11,156 bases of DNA from positions 1-11,156 of the forward strand of contig JACCZA010000229.1 in assembly GCA_013696185.1 (NCBI GenBank), in the 5' to 3' direction. The position numbers and the translations under genes are program-made. Positions 1 through 5,474 of this stretch are shown here, one piece after another. The stretch is from Actinomycetota bacterium. GTDB lineage: Bacteria; Actinomycetota; Thermoleophilia; Gaiellales; Gaiellaceae. Position 1 is the stretch's first letter. Every line of letters starts with the position of its first letter. Below the pieces are notes generated by a model, which saw nothing but the letters and a program-made list of their open reading frames with translations, had not been told where the DNA came from and searched no databases.

Positions 1-409
1 CGTCCAGGTACGCGGGCGAGGCGAGCCGCGGCGGGGCGCCGAGCGCCCGCTCCAGCGAGATCGCAGCCTCCTCCGCCTCGTCGATCCCGGGCGGGTTCTC
101 GCGGAGCCGCAGGGCCACGAGCTGCGAGCGGAGCTCCTCCAGGTCGCCCCCCGCCGCGGTCTCGACGGCGGTCTCGCACAGCGCGGCGATCGACACCGCC
201 TCGCGGACGAGCTCCCGCTCGACGACCGGGTCTCCTCCCTCGTCGAGCGCGAGCCAGCTGTGCTCCTCCCCCTGGCGCTCGAAGGCGCAGAGATAGAGTC
301 GCTGCCCGCGCGCAGGCTCGGCGGCGATCACGCCGGCCAGCCCCTCCCCCGCCTCCGCGTGCGCGGCGGCGGCGGCCGCGATCCGCTGCAAATCCTCCGT
401 CAGGGCCAC
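1..409 (-). CDS. Hypothetical protein, 5' part only (runs off the left edge)
   Basis: Reading the minus strand from GTG at 409-407 gives 136 codons without a stop up to the window edge, beginning VALTEDLQRIAAAAAAHAEA. I do not recognise the family. The visible part is rich in Ala and Glu, has no membrane segment or signal peptide, and looks soluble and mainly helical (for example around GDLEELRSQLVALRLREN), with a short stretch RGQRLYLCAFERQ that could be beta strand. The start is chosen because the ATG 11 nt upstream (420-418) is in another frame and stops after six codons, and because a TATGCT hexamer ends 6 nt before this GTG. It is divergent from the menG-like gene with only 24 bp between start codons, so the two may share control. 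The C-terminus and function are unknown. Confidence 0.72.
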   Translation of the reverse strand, partial: MALTEDLQRIAAAAAAHAEAGEGLAGVIAAEPARGQRLYLCAFERQGEEHSWLALDEGGDPVVERELVREAVSIAALCETAVETAAGGDLEELRSQLVALRLRENPPGIDEAEEAAISLERALGAPPRLASPAYLD

Positions 410-415
410 GGGTCG

Positions 416-421
416 AGCATA
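416..421 (-). promoter_or_regulatory. -10-like element TATGCT of the leftward hypothetical gene
   Basis: The minus strand reads TATGCT, then six bases (CGACCC), then GTG at 409. No Shine-Dalgarno fits between. This is the spacing expected if transcription starts at the start codon, a leaderless mRNA. No clear -35 was seen. Confidence 0.45.
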
Positions 422-425
422 GACT
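420..425 (+). promoter_or_regulatory. -10-like element TAGACT of the menG-like gene
   Basis: TAGACT is followed by eight bases and GTG at 434, again without a Shine-Dalgarno. It overlaps the oppositely directed TATGCT by 2 bp (420-421). The same hexamer recurs in front of the adenosine deaminase gene at 7730-7735. Confidence 0.42.
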
Positions 426-433
426 TGCGCTCC

Positions 434-1156
434 GTGGCCGCCGCTCCGCCTGCCCGGACAGCGCACGCGCGCCGGCTCTTCGCGCCGCTCGGACCCACCT
501 ACGACCGCTACGCGACGCTCCTCTCGTTCGGACAGGACTCGCGCTGGCGCAGCTTCCTCGCCTCGAGGATCGGAGCGCGTCCGGGGGACACCGTGCTCGA
601 CGTCGCCACCGGCACCGCAGCCGTCGCGATCCAGCTCGTGCGCCGCACCGGCTGCTCGGTGATCGGCATCGACCAGAGCGCCGACATGCTCGCCGCGGGC
701 CGCCGGCGGGTCGAGCAGGCCGGGCTCGCCGACCGCATCGGGCTCGTCGAGGGCCGCGCCGAGGAGCTCCCCTACCCGAACGCGCACTTCGACCACCTCA
801 CCTTCACGTACCTCCTGCGCTACGTGGACGATCCCGGCGCGACGCTGCGCGAGCTGGCCCGCGTGGTGCGGCCGGGCGGGACGATCGCCTCGCTCGAGTT
901 CGCCGTGCCCGAGCGCGCCTTCTGGCGCGGCCTCTGGTCGCTGTACGTCCGGGTCGGGCTCCCTCTCGCCGGGCGGATCGTCTCGCCGGGCTGGCACGAG
1001 GTCGGCAGCTTCCTCGGCCCGAGCATCCGCGGCTTCTACGAGCGGACGCCGCTCGAGCGCGTGCTCGAGCTCTGGGCCGAGGCCGGGATCGAGGAGATCC
1101 ACTGGCGGCGGCTCAGCCTCGGCGGTGGCATCGTGATCTGGGGCCGGCGGGGATGA
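434..1156 (+). CDS. UbiE/MenG-like SAM-dependent methyltransferase
   Basis: A 240-residue class I methyltransferase closest in layout to demethylmenaquinone/ubiquinone C-methyltransferases (UbiE/MenG), which add the final ring methyl from S-adenosylmethionine. Seen: the family's N-terminal pattern LFAPLGPTYDRYATLLSFG (15-33), SAM motif I VLDVATGTAAVA (54-65), the acidic strand-2 end GID (78-80), then LPYPNAHFDHLTFTYLLRYV (112-131), RVVRPGG (143-149) and LEFAVP. The C-terminal SLGGGIVIWGRRG resembles the UbiE ending LTGGIVALH. The GTG at 434 is preferred: the frame stays open back to 260, but that stretch lies inside the divergent gene, and TTG 425 is the only near alternative. Its stop overlaps the next gene by ATGA, so a shared transcript is likely. 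Menaquinone methylation is the natural guess in an actinomycete, but no other men gene is visible, so substrate is inferred. Confidence 0.88.
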   Translation: MAAAPPARTAHARRLFAPLGPTYDRYATLLSFGQDSRWRSFLASRIGARPGDTVLDVATGTAAVAIQLVRRTGCSVIGIDQSADMLAAGRRRVEQAGLADRIGLVEGRAEELPYPNAHFDHLTFTYLLRYVDDPGATLRELARVVRPGGTIASLEFAVPERAFWRGLWSLYVRVGLPLAGRIVSPGWHEVGSFLGPSIRGFYERTPLERVLELWAEAGIEEIHWRRLSLGGGIVIWGRRG

Positions 1157-1884
1157 GCGCGGGCGAGCGGCCCGCCTTCTACGCCTTGACCGCGGGCGGC
1201 TGGCGCGACTACGTCACGCTCCTCCACGTCCCCTACACGCTCTGGCACCTCTCCTACGTCGCGATCGGTGCCGGCCTCGCACCGGAGCTCAGGACCGGCC
1301 GCCTGCTCTGGACGCTGCTCGCCTTCGCGCTCGCGCTCGGCATCGGTGCGCACGCACTCGACGAGTTGCGTGGCCGGCCGCTGCGCACGGCGATCCCTGC
1401 GAGCGTGCTCGTCCTGCTCGCGCTCGTCTCGGTCGGCGCCGCCGTCGCGATCGGCGTGCTCGCCGCGCTCGCCTGGACGCCCTGGCTCCTGCTCTGCATC
1501 CTGTTCGGCTCGTTCATCGTGGTCGCCTACAACCTCGAGCTCGCCGGCGGCCGCTTCCACAACGGGCTCTGGTTCGCGCTCGCGTGGGGGGCGTTTCCCG
1601 TCCTCACCGCCTACGTCGCGCTCGCCGAGCGGCTTCGTCTCGAAGCACTGCTCGCGGCGACCTGCGCGGCCCTGCTGAGCCATGCGCAGCGGTCGCTCTC
1701 GGCGCCCGTGCGCGAGCTGCGTCGCAGGGTCAGCGCCGTTGCCGGCACGCTCGAGTACGCGGACGGCCGCCGGCGGCCCCTCGAGCGCGCGGAACTGATC
1801 GAGGGGCCGGAGCAAGCGCTGCGCGCCCTGACCGCCGCTGTCGTCGCGCTCGCGGCCGCGCTCCTCGTCTTCCGCCTTGCCTGA
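1153..1884 (+). CDS. Polytopic membrane protein, distantly UbiA-like
   Basis: A 243-residue integral membrane protein with about six or seven hydrophobic segments (near 27-43, 50-68, 81-104, 106-128, 139-157, 165-178 and 224-242). I suspect a remote relative of the UbiA prenyltransferase superfamily. The stretch GAHALDELRGRPLRT (65-79) sits where UbiA proteins carry NDxxDxxxD, and VVAYNLELAGGRFHNG (123-138) recalls the later conserved tyrosine/asparagine region. However, only the middle Asp of the first motif remains and no second DxxxD is seen. It may therefore be a catalytically altered relative or something else. The ATG overlaps the methyltransferase stop in ATGA, which fixes the start and implies translational coupling. 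This supports a role in the same lipid or quinone pathway, but that is inference. Confidence 0.8.
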   Translation: MSAGERPAFYALTAGGWRDYVTLLHVPYTLWHLSYVAIGAGLAPELRTGRLLWTLLAFALALGIGAHALDELRGRPLRTAIPASVLVLLALVSVGAAVAIGVLAALAWTPWLLLCILFGSFIVVAYNLELAGGRFHNGLWFALAWGAFPVLTAYVALAERLRLEALLAATCAALLSHAQRSLSAPVRELRRRVSAVAGTLEYADGRRRPLERAELIEGPEQALRALTAAVVALAAALLVFRLA

Positions 1885-1887
1885 CCC

Positions 1888-1893
1888 TACGAT
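1888..1893 (+). promoter_or_regulatory. -10-like element TACGAT of the coiled-coil gene
   Basis: TACGAT lies in the 16-bp gap after the membrane-protein stop and is followed by seven bases (TGCCGCC) and ATG at 1901. No Shine-Dalgarno is present. This suggests a separate leaderless transcript, although read-through from upstream is also possible. Confidence 0.42.
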
Positions 1894-1900
1894 TGCCGCC

Positions 1901-3265
1901 ATGCAGCTCGCACCCCTCTTCGAGGTGCTGTTCGCGCTCGGCGTGCTCGTCGCGGCGGGCGCCCTGGCCGCGGCGGCCACCGGTCAGCTCGGCCGAAGGG
2001 CGCTGGTCGCCGTCCTCCTGCTCCTGGGCGCGCTCGCGGTCGGCGCCTGGGTGGCGTTCGCGCTCGCACCGGGCGAGGAGCTCGCGCTCGCCGCCGGCGG
2101 CCTCACCGCCTGCCTGCTCGCGGGCGGCTCCGCCTACTTCCTGCAGCCGGCCGTCTCACGTGCCCGCCGCCTGGACAGCGAGCTCGCGCGCGCGGAGGAG
2201 CGGCTGCGCGACCTCGTCGCCCGCGAAGCCGCCTCCTCGGCAGCCGAGCTCGAGCGGCTGCTCGTGCGAGCTCGCTCGGAGTCCGTCGCCCGACTTGCCG
2301 AGGAGGAGCGGCGCCTCGCCGAGGAGCGCCGGATCGACCTTGCCGAGCGCGAGCGCCGCGCAGGCGTCGAGCTCGCGGGGTCGCTCGCGGATGCCCAGCG
2401 CGCGGTCGAGAGCCGTCTGCGCGGCTGGTCGGAGGATCTCGACCGCGCGAGCGCGAACCTCACTACCCAGCTCGCACGCCTCGGCGAGCGCCAGAGCCGG
2501 CTGCTCGCCGAGGCCGAGGCCCGGGTGGCGGCCGACGTCGAGCGCCTGGCCTCCGGCACGGAGGAGCAGCGCAGCGAGATCGTCCGTCTGCGGGAGGAGC
2601 TGAAGCGCGTGGCCGAGGGCGTCGGAGCCGAGTCGCAGTCCACGCTCGAGCAACACGGGATCGAGCAGCGGCGGGCGCTCGGGGAGCTGACCGAGCGCCT
2701 CACGCGGCGCGAGCGAGAGCTCAGCGGACGGCTCGAGCGCGAGGAGTCCGAGGCGGCGCAACGCCTGACGAGCGGCTTCGCAGAGATCGAGCGACGCGCA
2801 CTGGAGGGACTCGAGCGCACCGTGAAGAACGCGACGCGCGGCTACTCGGAGAGCACGGCTCAGAGCTTCGAGGACGCGATCAAGGCCGCCCGCGAGGACG
2901 CCGCACGCCGGTTCGCGCGGGAGCTCGACCGGGCGGTCGAGACGATGTCGCGCGATGCCGCCGGCGTGCTCGCCGAGCGCATGACGCGGGCCGGCGACAG
3001 CGGCGTCCAGAAGCTCGAGCGTCGTCTGAACGAGCTCGCGGCCCACCTCGAGCGGCAGCGGGAGGAGATCGCCACGGCCCTGACCCAACAACTGGCCGCG
3101 GGCGAGACGGAGCTCCGGCGCCAGCTGCAGACGCTCTCGGCCGCCGCCGAGGCCGAGCGCGCAGCCCTCGAGAGCCAGCTCGAGGAGCTCGCCCGCCGGA
3201 TCGACGAGGCGGTGGCACAGGCTCGCCGCCGCCTCGTCGGGCTCGAAGGCCCGCGCGTCGACTGA
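1901..3265 (+). CDS. Membrane-anchored long coiled-coil protein
   Basis: A 454-residue protein of two unlike parts. Residues 4-26, 34-55 and 61-81 are hydrophobic and form two or three membrane helices. From about residue 85 to the C-terminus almost the whole chain is Glu/Arg/Ala/Leu-rich helix with heptad character, for example LAEEERRLAEERRIDLAERE, resembling the long helical domains of apolipoprotein-like, methyl-accepting and SMC-like proteins. No enzyme motif, ATP-binding loop or HAMP domain was seen. The start is ATG 1901. An in-frame TTG at 1877 would add eight residues, but it lies inside the upstream gene. It is probably anchored in the cytoplasmic membrane with a long rod on one side, as a scaffold or envelope spacer. 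Function is unknown, and low-complexity similarity searches will give misleading coiled-coil hits. Confidence 0.85.
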   Translation: MQLAPLFEVLFALGVLVAAGALAAAATGQLGRRALVAVLLLLGALAVGAWVAFALAPGEELALAAGGLTACLLAGGSAYFLQPAVSRARRLDSELARAEERLRDLVAREAASSAAELERLLVRARSESVARLAEEERRLAEERRIDLAERERRAGVELAGSLADAQRAVESRLRGWSEDLDRASANLTTQLARLGERQSRLLAEAEARVAADVERLASGTEEQRSEIVRLREELKRVAEGVGAESQSTLEQHGIEQRRALGELTERLTRRERELSGRLEREESEAAQRLTSGFAEIERRALEGLERTVKNATRGYSESTAQSFEDAIKAAREDAARRFARELDRAVETMSRDAAGVLAERMTRAGDSGVQKLERRLNELAAHLERQREEIATALTQQLAAGETELRRQLQTLSAAAEAERAALESQLEELARRIDEAVAQARRRLVGLEGPRVD

Positions 3266-3275
3266 CAGGGACCTC

Positions 3276-3292
3276 CCGCCATCGGCAGGCGG
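3276..3292 (+). other. Weak hairpin in the gap after the coiled-coil gene
   Basis: CCGCC (3276-3280) pairs with GGCGG (3288-3292) around a 7-nt loop, 11 nt after the stop. There is no T-run and the stem is only 5 bp, so a terminator role is uncertain. The rest of the 109-bp gap (3266-3374) holds a palindrome CTCCCGGGAG (3327-3336) and the ribosome site of the next gene. Confidence 0.2.
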
Positions 3293-3359
3293 AACGACCT
3301 CCGCCGGGGCCTCGAGCGCAAACTTTCTCCCGGGAGGGATCGTCTACGTGAGGACGAAG

Positions 3360-3366
3360 GGAGGAG
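3360..3366 (+). promoter_or_regulatory. Shine-Dalgarno GGAGGAG of the small ORF
   Basis: GGAGGAG lies 8 nt before ATG 3375. It decides the start: the frame can begin at GTG 3348, but that start lacks any ribosome site and would place this GGAGGAG inside the coding region. It is one of the few classical ribosome sites at a non-overlapping gene in this window. Confidence 0.65.
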
Positions 3367-3374
3367 AGCCGAGC

Positions 3375-3569
3375 ATGAGCGAGCTAGTCGAGACCGAAGG
3401 GAGCGAGCGCGCCAAGGTTGAGAGCTGGCGCCTGCACGTGCTGATCGAGGCGGGGTACCCGCTGCGACTGGCCGAGCGGCTCGCCGGCAGCGAGGCAGAC
3501 CTGCACCGAGCCGTGGAGCTGATCGGGGTCGGCTGTACCCCCGAGACGGCCACGGAGATCCTGCTCTAG
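3375..3569 (+). CDS. Small conserved-looking helical protein (64 aa)
   Basis: A 64-residue protein starting MSELVETEGSERAKVESW. After a charged N-terminus it carries a compact three-helix-like region, ESWRLHVLIEAGYPLRLAER, then a DLHRAVELIGVGC segment and a C-terminal ETATEILL. The pattern of Gly-Tyr between helices and a final short amphipathic helix reminds me of a UBA-like three-helix bundle. It also matches my memory of small uncharacterised proteins in Thermoleophilia, though I cannot verify either. There is no signal peptide or membrane segment. The start is set by GGAGGAG 8 nt upstream. A hairpin follows 14 nt after the stop, so it is probably monocistronic, sitting between the coiled-coil gene and xseA. 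Function is unknown. Confidence 0.72.
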   Translation: MSELVETEGSERAKVESWRLHVLIEAGYPLRLAERLAGSEADLHRAVELIGVGCTPETATEILL

Positions 3570-3583
3570 CGTCTCTGCAGATT

Positions 3584-3611
3584 CGCCACCGCCCGCCCAG
3601 GCGGACTGGCG
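3584..3611 (+). terminator. Candidate factor-independent terminator hairpin without T-run
   Basis: CGCCACCGCC (3584-3593) pairs with GGCGG (3600-3604) and TGGCG (3607-3611), giving ten base pairs with a 2-nt bulge (AC) and a 6-nt loop. It starts 14 nt after the stop of the small ORF and lies before xseA. No T-run follows, as is common for proposed terminators in high-GC actinomycetes, so termination is inferred from position and stem strength. Confidence 0.45.
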
Positions 3612-3629
3612 GCTTCGGCCTCTGTCGCA

Positions 3630-3644
3630 CAGCGGAGTCCGCTG
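3630..3644 (+). promoter_or_regulatory. 15-bp inverted repeat upstream of xseA (possible operator)
   Basis: CAGCGGA-G-TCCGCTG is a perfect inverted repeat of 7-bp arms around one base. It ends one base before the CATGCT -10-like hexamer of xseA, where a repressor could block RNA polymerase. It is not the actinobacterial LexA box (GAAC-N4-GTTC). Chance occurrence in GC-rich DNA is possible. Confidence 0.3.
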
Positions 3645-3645
3645 G

Positions 3646-3651
3646 CATGCT
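3646..3651 (+). promoter_or_regulatory. -10-like element CATGCT of xseA
   Basis: CATGCT is followed by seven bases and an in-frame GTG at 3659. If this is a leaderless promoter, xseA begins at GTG 3659, four codons after the annotated ATG 3647. The match lacks the first T of TANNNT, so this is weaker than the others. Confidence 0.3.
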
Positions 3652-4816
3652 CTCCCGTGTGAAGGTCGAGGCGATCGAGTACGGCGACCGCAAGGTCTTC
3701 ACGGTCGCCTCCTTCAACCGCGGCGTCGGCGACTGGCTGTCGCGGCTGCCCACGGTGTGGGTCGAGGGCGAGGTGACGGAGCTCCGGCGTCAGGCGGCCT
3801 GGCAGACGGTCTTCTTCACCCTCAAGGATCCGGGTGGCTCGGCGTGCGTCGGCGTCACGATGCAGCGCGGCCGCTTCGATGCGCTGCGGCTCGACCTCGC
3901 GAATGGCGAGCGCGTGCACGTCTTCGGCCGGCCTCAGCTCTTCGAGGCGCGCGGCGATCTGCGCCTGCGGGCGCTGACGATCGAGCGCTTCGGTCTCGGC
4001 GACCACCTCGCCGCGCTCGAGCGGCTGAAGCAGCGGCTGGCCGCGGAGGGGCTCTTCGCCGCGACGCGCAAGCGCGCCCTGCCGAGGATGCCGCGCCGGA
4101 TCGGCCTGCTGACGGGGAACGACGCGGCGGCCAAGCAGGACGTGATCGCGACGATCACTGCCCGGTTTCCGCCCGCCCGCCTGCTCGTCGCCGAGACGTA
4201 TGTGCAGGGCCCTCGCGCGGCCGAGGCCGTGATCGACGCGCTCCGCCGCCTCTGCGCCGAGCCCGAGCTCGACGTGATCGTGATCGCGCGCGGAGGAGGC
4301 AGCTTCGAGGATCTCCTGCCGTTCAGCAACGAGGCGCTGGTGCGGGCGATCGTCGCCTCGCCCGTGCCGGTCGTGACGGCGGTCGGTCACGAGGGCGACA
4401 CGCCTCTCTGCGATCTCGCCGCCGATGCCCGGGCCTCCACGCCGACCGCCGCCGCCCGTCTCGTCGTCCCGGACGTCGTCGAGCTGGTCGCCCGGCTCGA
4501 CCGCGCCCGTGCAGGGCTCTCCCGCGGGACGCTCCGGCTCCTCGAGCGCGAGACCGTGCGCCTCCAGCAGACGCACGATCGCCTGCGCCGGGCGCCGCAG
4601 CTCCTGCTCGAGCGACGCCGCGGAGCGCTCGAGCAGGCCGCCGGGCGGCTGCGCGCCCTCTCGCCCCGCTCGACGCTCGAGCGCGGCTACGCGATCGCGC
4701 GCTCCCCCGAGGGTCGGGTTCTCCGCACGAGTGTCGGCCTCGAGACCGGCATGCGCGTCGAGGTCGAGCTCGCCGAGGGCGCGCTCGGCGCCCGTGTCGA
4801 GGAGGTGCGTCCGTGA
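3647..4816 (+). CDS. xseA: Exodeoxyribonuclease VII large subunit
   Basis: XseA is the catalytic subunit of exonuclease VII, which degrades single-stranded DNA from both ends in the cytoplasm. The 389-residue protein shows the family order. An N-terminal OB fold (about 17-115) contains FTVASFNRGVGDWLSRLPTV and VWVEGEVTEL. The central catalytic region has RIGLLTGNDAAAKQDVI (151-167), IVIARGGGSFEDLLPFSNEA (211-230), VTAVGHEGD (243-251) and STPTAAARLVVP. A C-terminal coiled coil and the ending RSTLERGYAI follow. Length is slightly short for the family (usually about 400-450). The start is uncertain between ATG 3647 and GTG 3659; neither has a Shine-Dalgarno. Its last codons include the ribosome site of xseB, and the two genes overlap by GTGA, so the subunits should be made in coupled amounts. 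Confidence 0.97.
   Translation: MLSRVKVEAIEYGDRKVFTVASFNRGVGDWLSRLPTVWVEGEVTELRRQAAWQTVFFTLKDPGGSACVGVTMQRGRFDALRLDLANGERVHVFGRPQLFEARGDLRLRALTIERFGLGDHLAALERLKQRLAAEGLFAATRKRALPRMPRRIGLLTGNDAAAKQDVIATITARFPPARLLVAETYVQGPRAAEAVIDALRRLCAEPELDVIVIARGGGSFEDLLPFSNEALVRAIVASPVPVVTAVGHEGDTPLCDLAADARASTPTAAARLVVPDVVELVARLDRARAGLSRGTLRLLERETVRLQQTHDRLRRAPQLLLERRRGALEQAAGRLRALSPRSTLERGYAIARSPEGRVLRTSVGLETGMRVEVELAEGALGARVEEVRP
4800..4807 (+). promoter_or_regulatory. Strong Shine-Dalgarno AGGAGGTG of xseB inside xseA
   Basis: AGGAGGTG lies 5 nt before the GTG of xseB and is read as part of the C-terminal EEV codons of XseA. It is a near-perfect anti-16S match and supports the GTG start at 4813. Confidence 0.8.
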
Positions 4817-5025
4817 GCGAGGCATCGACCTTCGAGGCAGCTCTGCGGGAGCTCGAGGGCATCGTCGAGCGGCTCGAGCGCGGTCAGACCGGCTTGGAGG
4901 AGGCGATCTCGCTCTGGGAGAGAGGCGAGGAGATCCATCGCCTCTGCCGGGCTCAACTCGACGCCGCGCACGGACGGATCGAGGAGCTCGCCGCTCGCAC
5001 CGGCGCTCTCGAGCCGCCCATTTGA
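4813..5025 (+). CDS. xseB: Exodeoxyribonuclease VII small subunit
   Basis: XseB binds the long C-terminal helices of XseA and is needed for exonuclease VII activity. The 70-residue product carries the family signature: TFEAALRELEGIVERLERGQ (6-25), then a GLEEAISLWERGEEI stretch, and two predicted antiparallel helices. The C-terminus (EELAARTGALEPPI) is short, giving a length at the low end for the family. GTG 4813 overlaps the xseA stop in GTGA and has a strong Shine-Dalgarno 5 nt upstream, so the start is secure. The next gene begins 32 bp downstream with its own promoter-like hexamer. Confidence 0.95.
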   Translation: MSEASTFEAALRELEGIVERLERGQTGLEEAISLWERGEEIHRLCRAQLDAAHGRIEELAARTGALEPPI

Positions 5026-5044
5026 AAGCTTCCGGACGACCTGC

Positions 5045-5050
5045 GAGTAT
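5045..5050 (+). promoter_or_regulatory. -10-like element GAGTAT of the cyclic-nucleotide-binding protein
   Basis: GAGTAT is followed by seven bases (CTCCTCC) and GTG at 5058, with no Shine-Dalgarno. It fits xANNNT but not the first T, so it is a moderate match to the leaderless pattern. Confidence 0.32.
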
Positions 5051-5057
5051 CTCCTCC

Positions 5058-5474
5058 GTGGCCGGTGCCCCACTCGAGCTCCTGCAGCGCGTTCCCCTGT
5101 TCGCCGACCTCGATCGCCGTGAGCTGCAGCAGGTGGCCGAGTCGATGAAGCAACGCACGTTCAAGGCAGGCGACGTGGTCGCACAGGAAGGGAGCGGCGG
5201 CGTGGGCTTCTTCGTGATCGAGGACGGGCAGGCACGCGTGACGGTGCGCGGCGCGGAGCGCGGCGCCCTCGGCCCCGGCGATTACTTCGGCGAGATCGCC
5301 CTCATCTCGGAGGGGGAGCGCTCCGCGACGGTCACTGCCGAGACCGATCTCCGCTGCTACGGCATGACGCCCTGGAACTTCCGCCCGCTCGTGGAGCAGA
5401 ACGCTGGTATCGCCTGGAAGATGCTCCAGATCCTGGCGCAGAAGCTGCGCCAGGCCGAGCGGGGCGAGAGCTAG
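5058..5474 (+). CDS. Stand-alone cyclic nucleotide-binding domain protein
   Basis: A 138-residue protein made of one CRP-type cyclic nucleotide-binding domain. It opens with LLQRVPLFADLDRRELQQVA (8-27), typical of the family's N-terminal helix. A beta roll follows (FKAGDVVAQEG at 35-45; FFVIEDGQARVTV at 51-63). The phosphate-binding cassette is YFGEIALISEGERSATV (76-92), with both the Glu (E79) and the Arg (R88) that normally contact the cyclic nucleotide. A C-terminal helix pair follows and the protein ends. There is no helix-turn-helix, kinase or channel part, so it is not a complete CRP-type regulator. It may be a cAMP or cGMP sensor acting on a partner. GTG 5058 is chosen because it precedes the first family residues. 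Its stop overlaps that of the convergent flippase-like gene in CTAG. Confidence 0.88.
   Translation: MAGAPLELLQRVPLFADLDRRELQQVAESMKQRTFKAGDVVAQEGSGGVGFFVIEDGQARVTVRGAERGALGPGDYFGEIALISEGERSATVTAETDLRCYGMTPWNFRPLVEQNAGIAWKMLQILAQKLRQAERGES

Noticed and set aside
260..433. N-terminal extension of the methyltransferase back to GTG 260
   Set aside because: The extension overlaps the divergent gene at 1-409, has low-complexity Arg/Gly-rich sequence and does not match the UbiE family start; GTG 434 fits better.
1036..1980. Long minus-strand open frame rich in Arg/Glu
   Set aside because: It lies antisense to the methyltransferase and membrane-protein genes, has biased composition and no domain; a shadow frame of GC-rich coding DNA.
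3327..3336. Palindrome CTCCCGGGAG before the small ORF
   Set aside because: Only 10 bp, without spacer or T-run, and such GC-rich palindromes are common here; noted but not called a site.
2156..3753. Several long minus-strand frames under the coiled-coil gene
   Set aside because: Ser/Arg- or Leu/Gly-rich translations without motifs, caused by the repetitive GAG/CTC codons of the coiled coil on the other strand.
3566..5164. Minus-strand open frame of over 500 codons opposite xseA/xseB
   Set aside because: The plus strand encodes well-recognised XseA and XseB over the same bases; the antisense frame has no recognisable domain.
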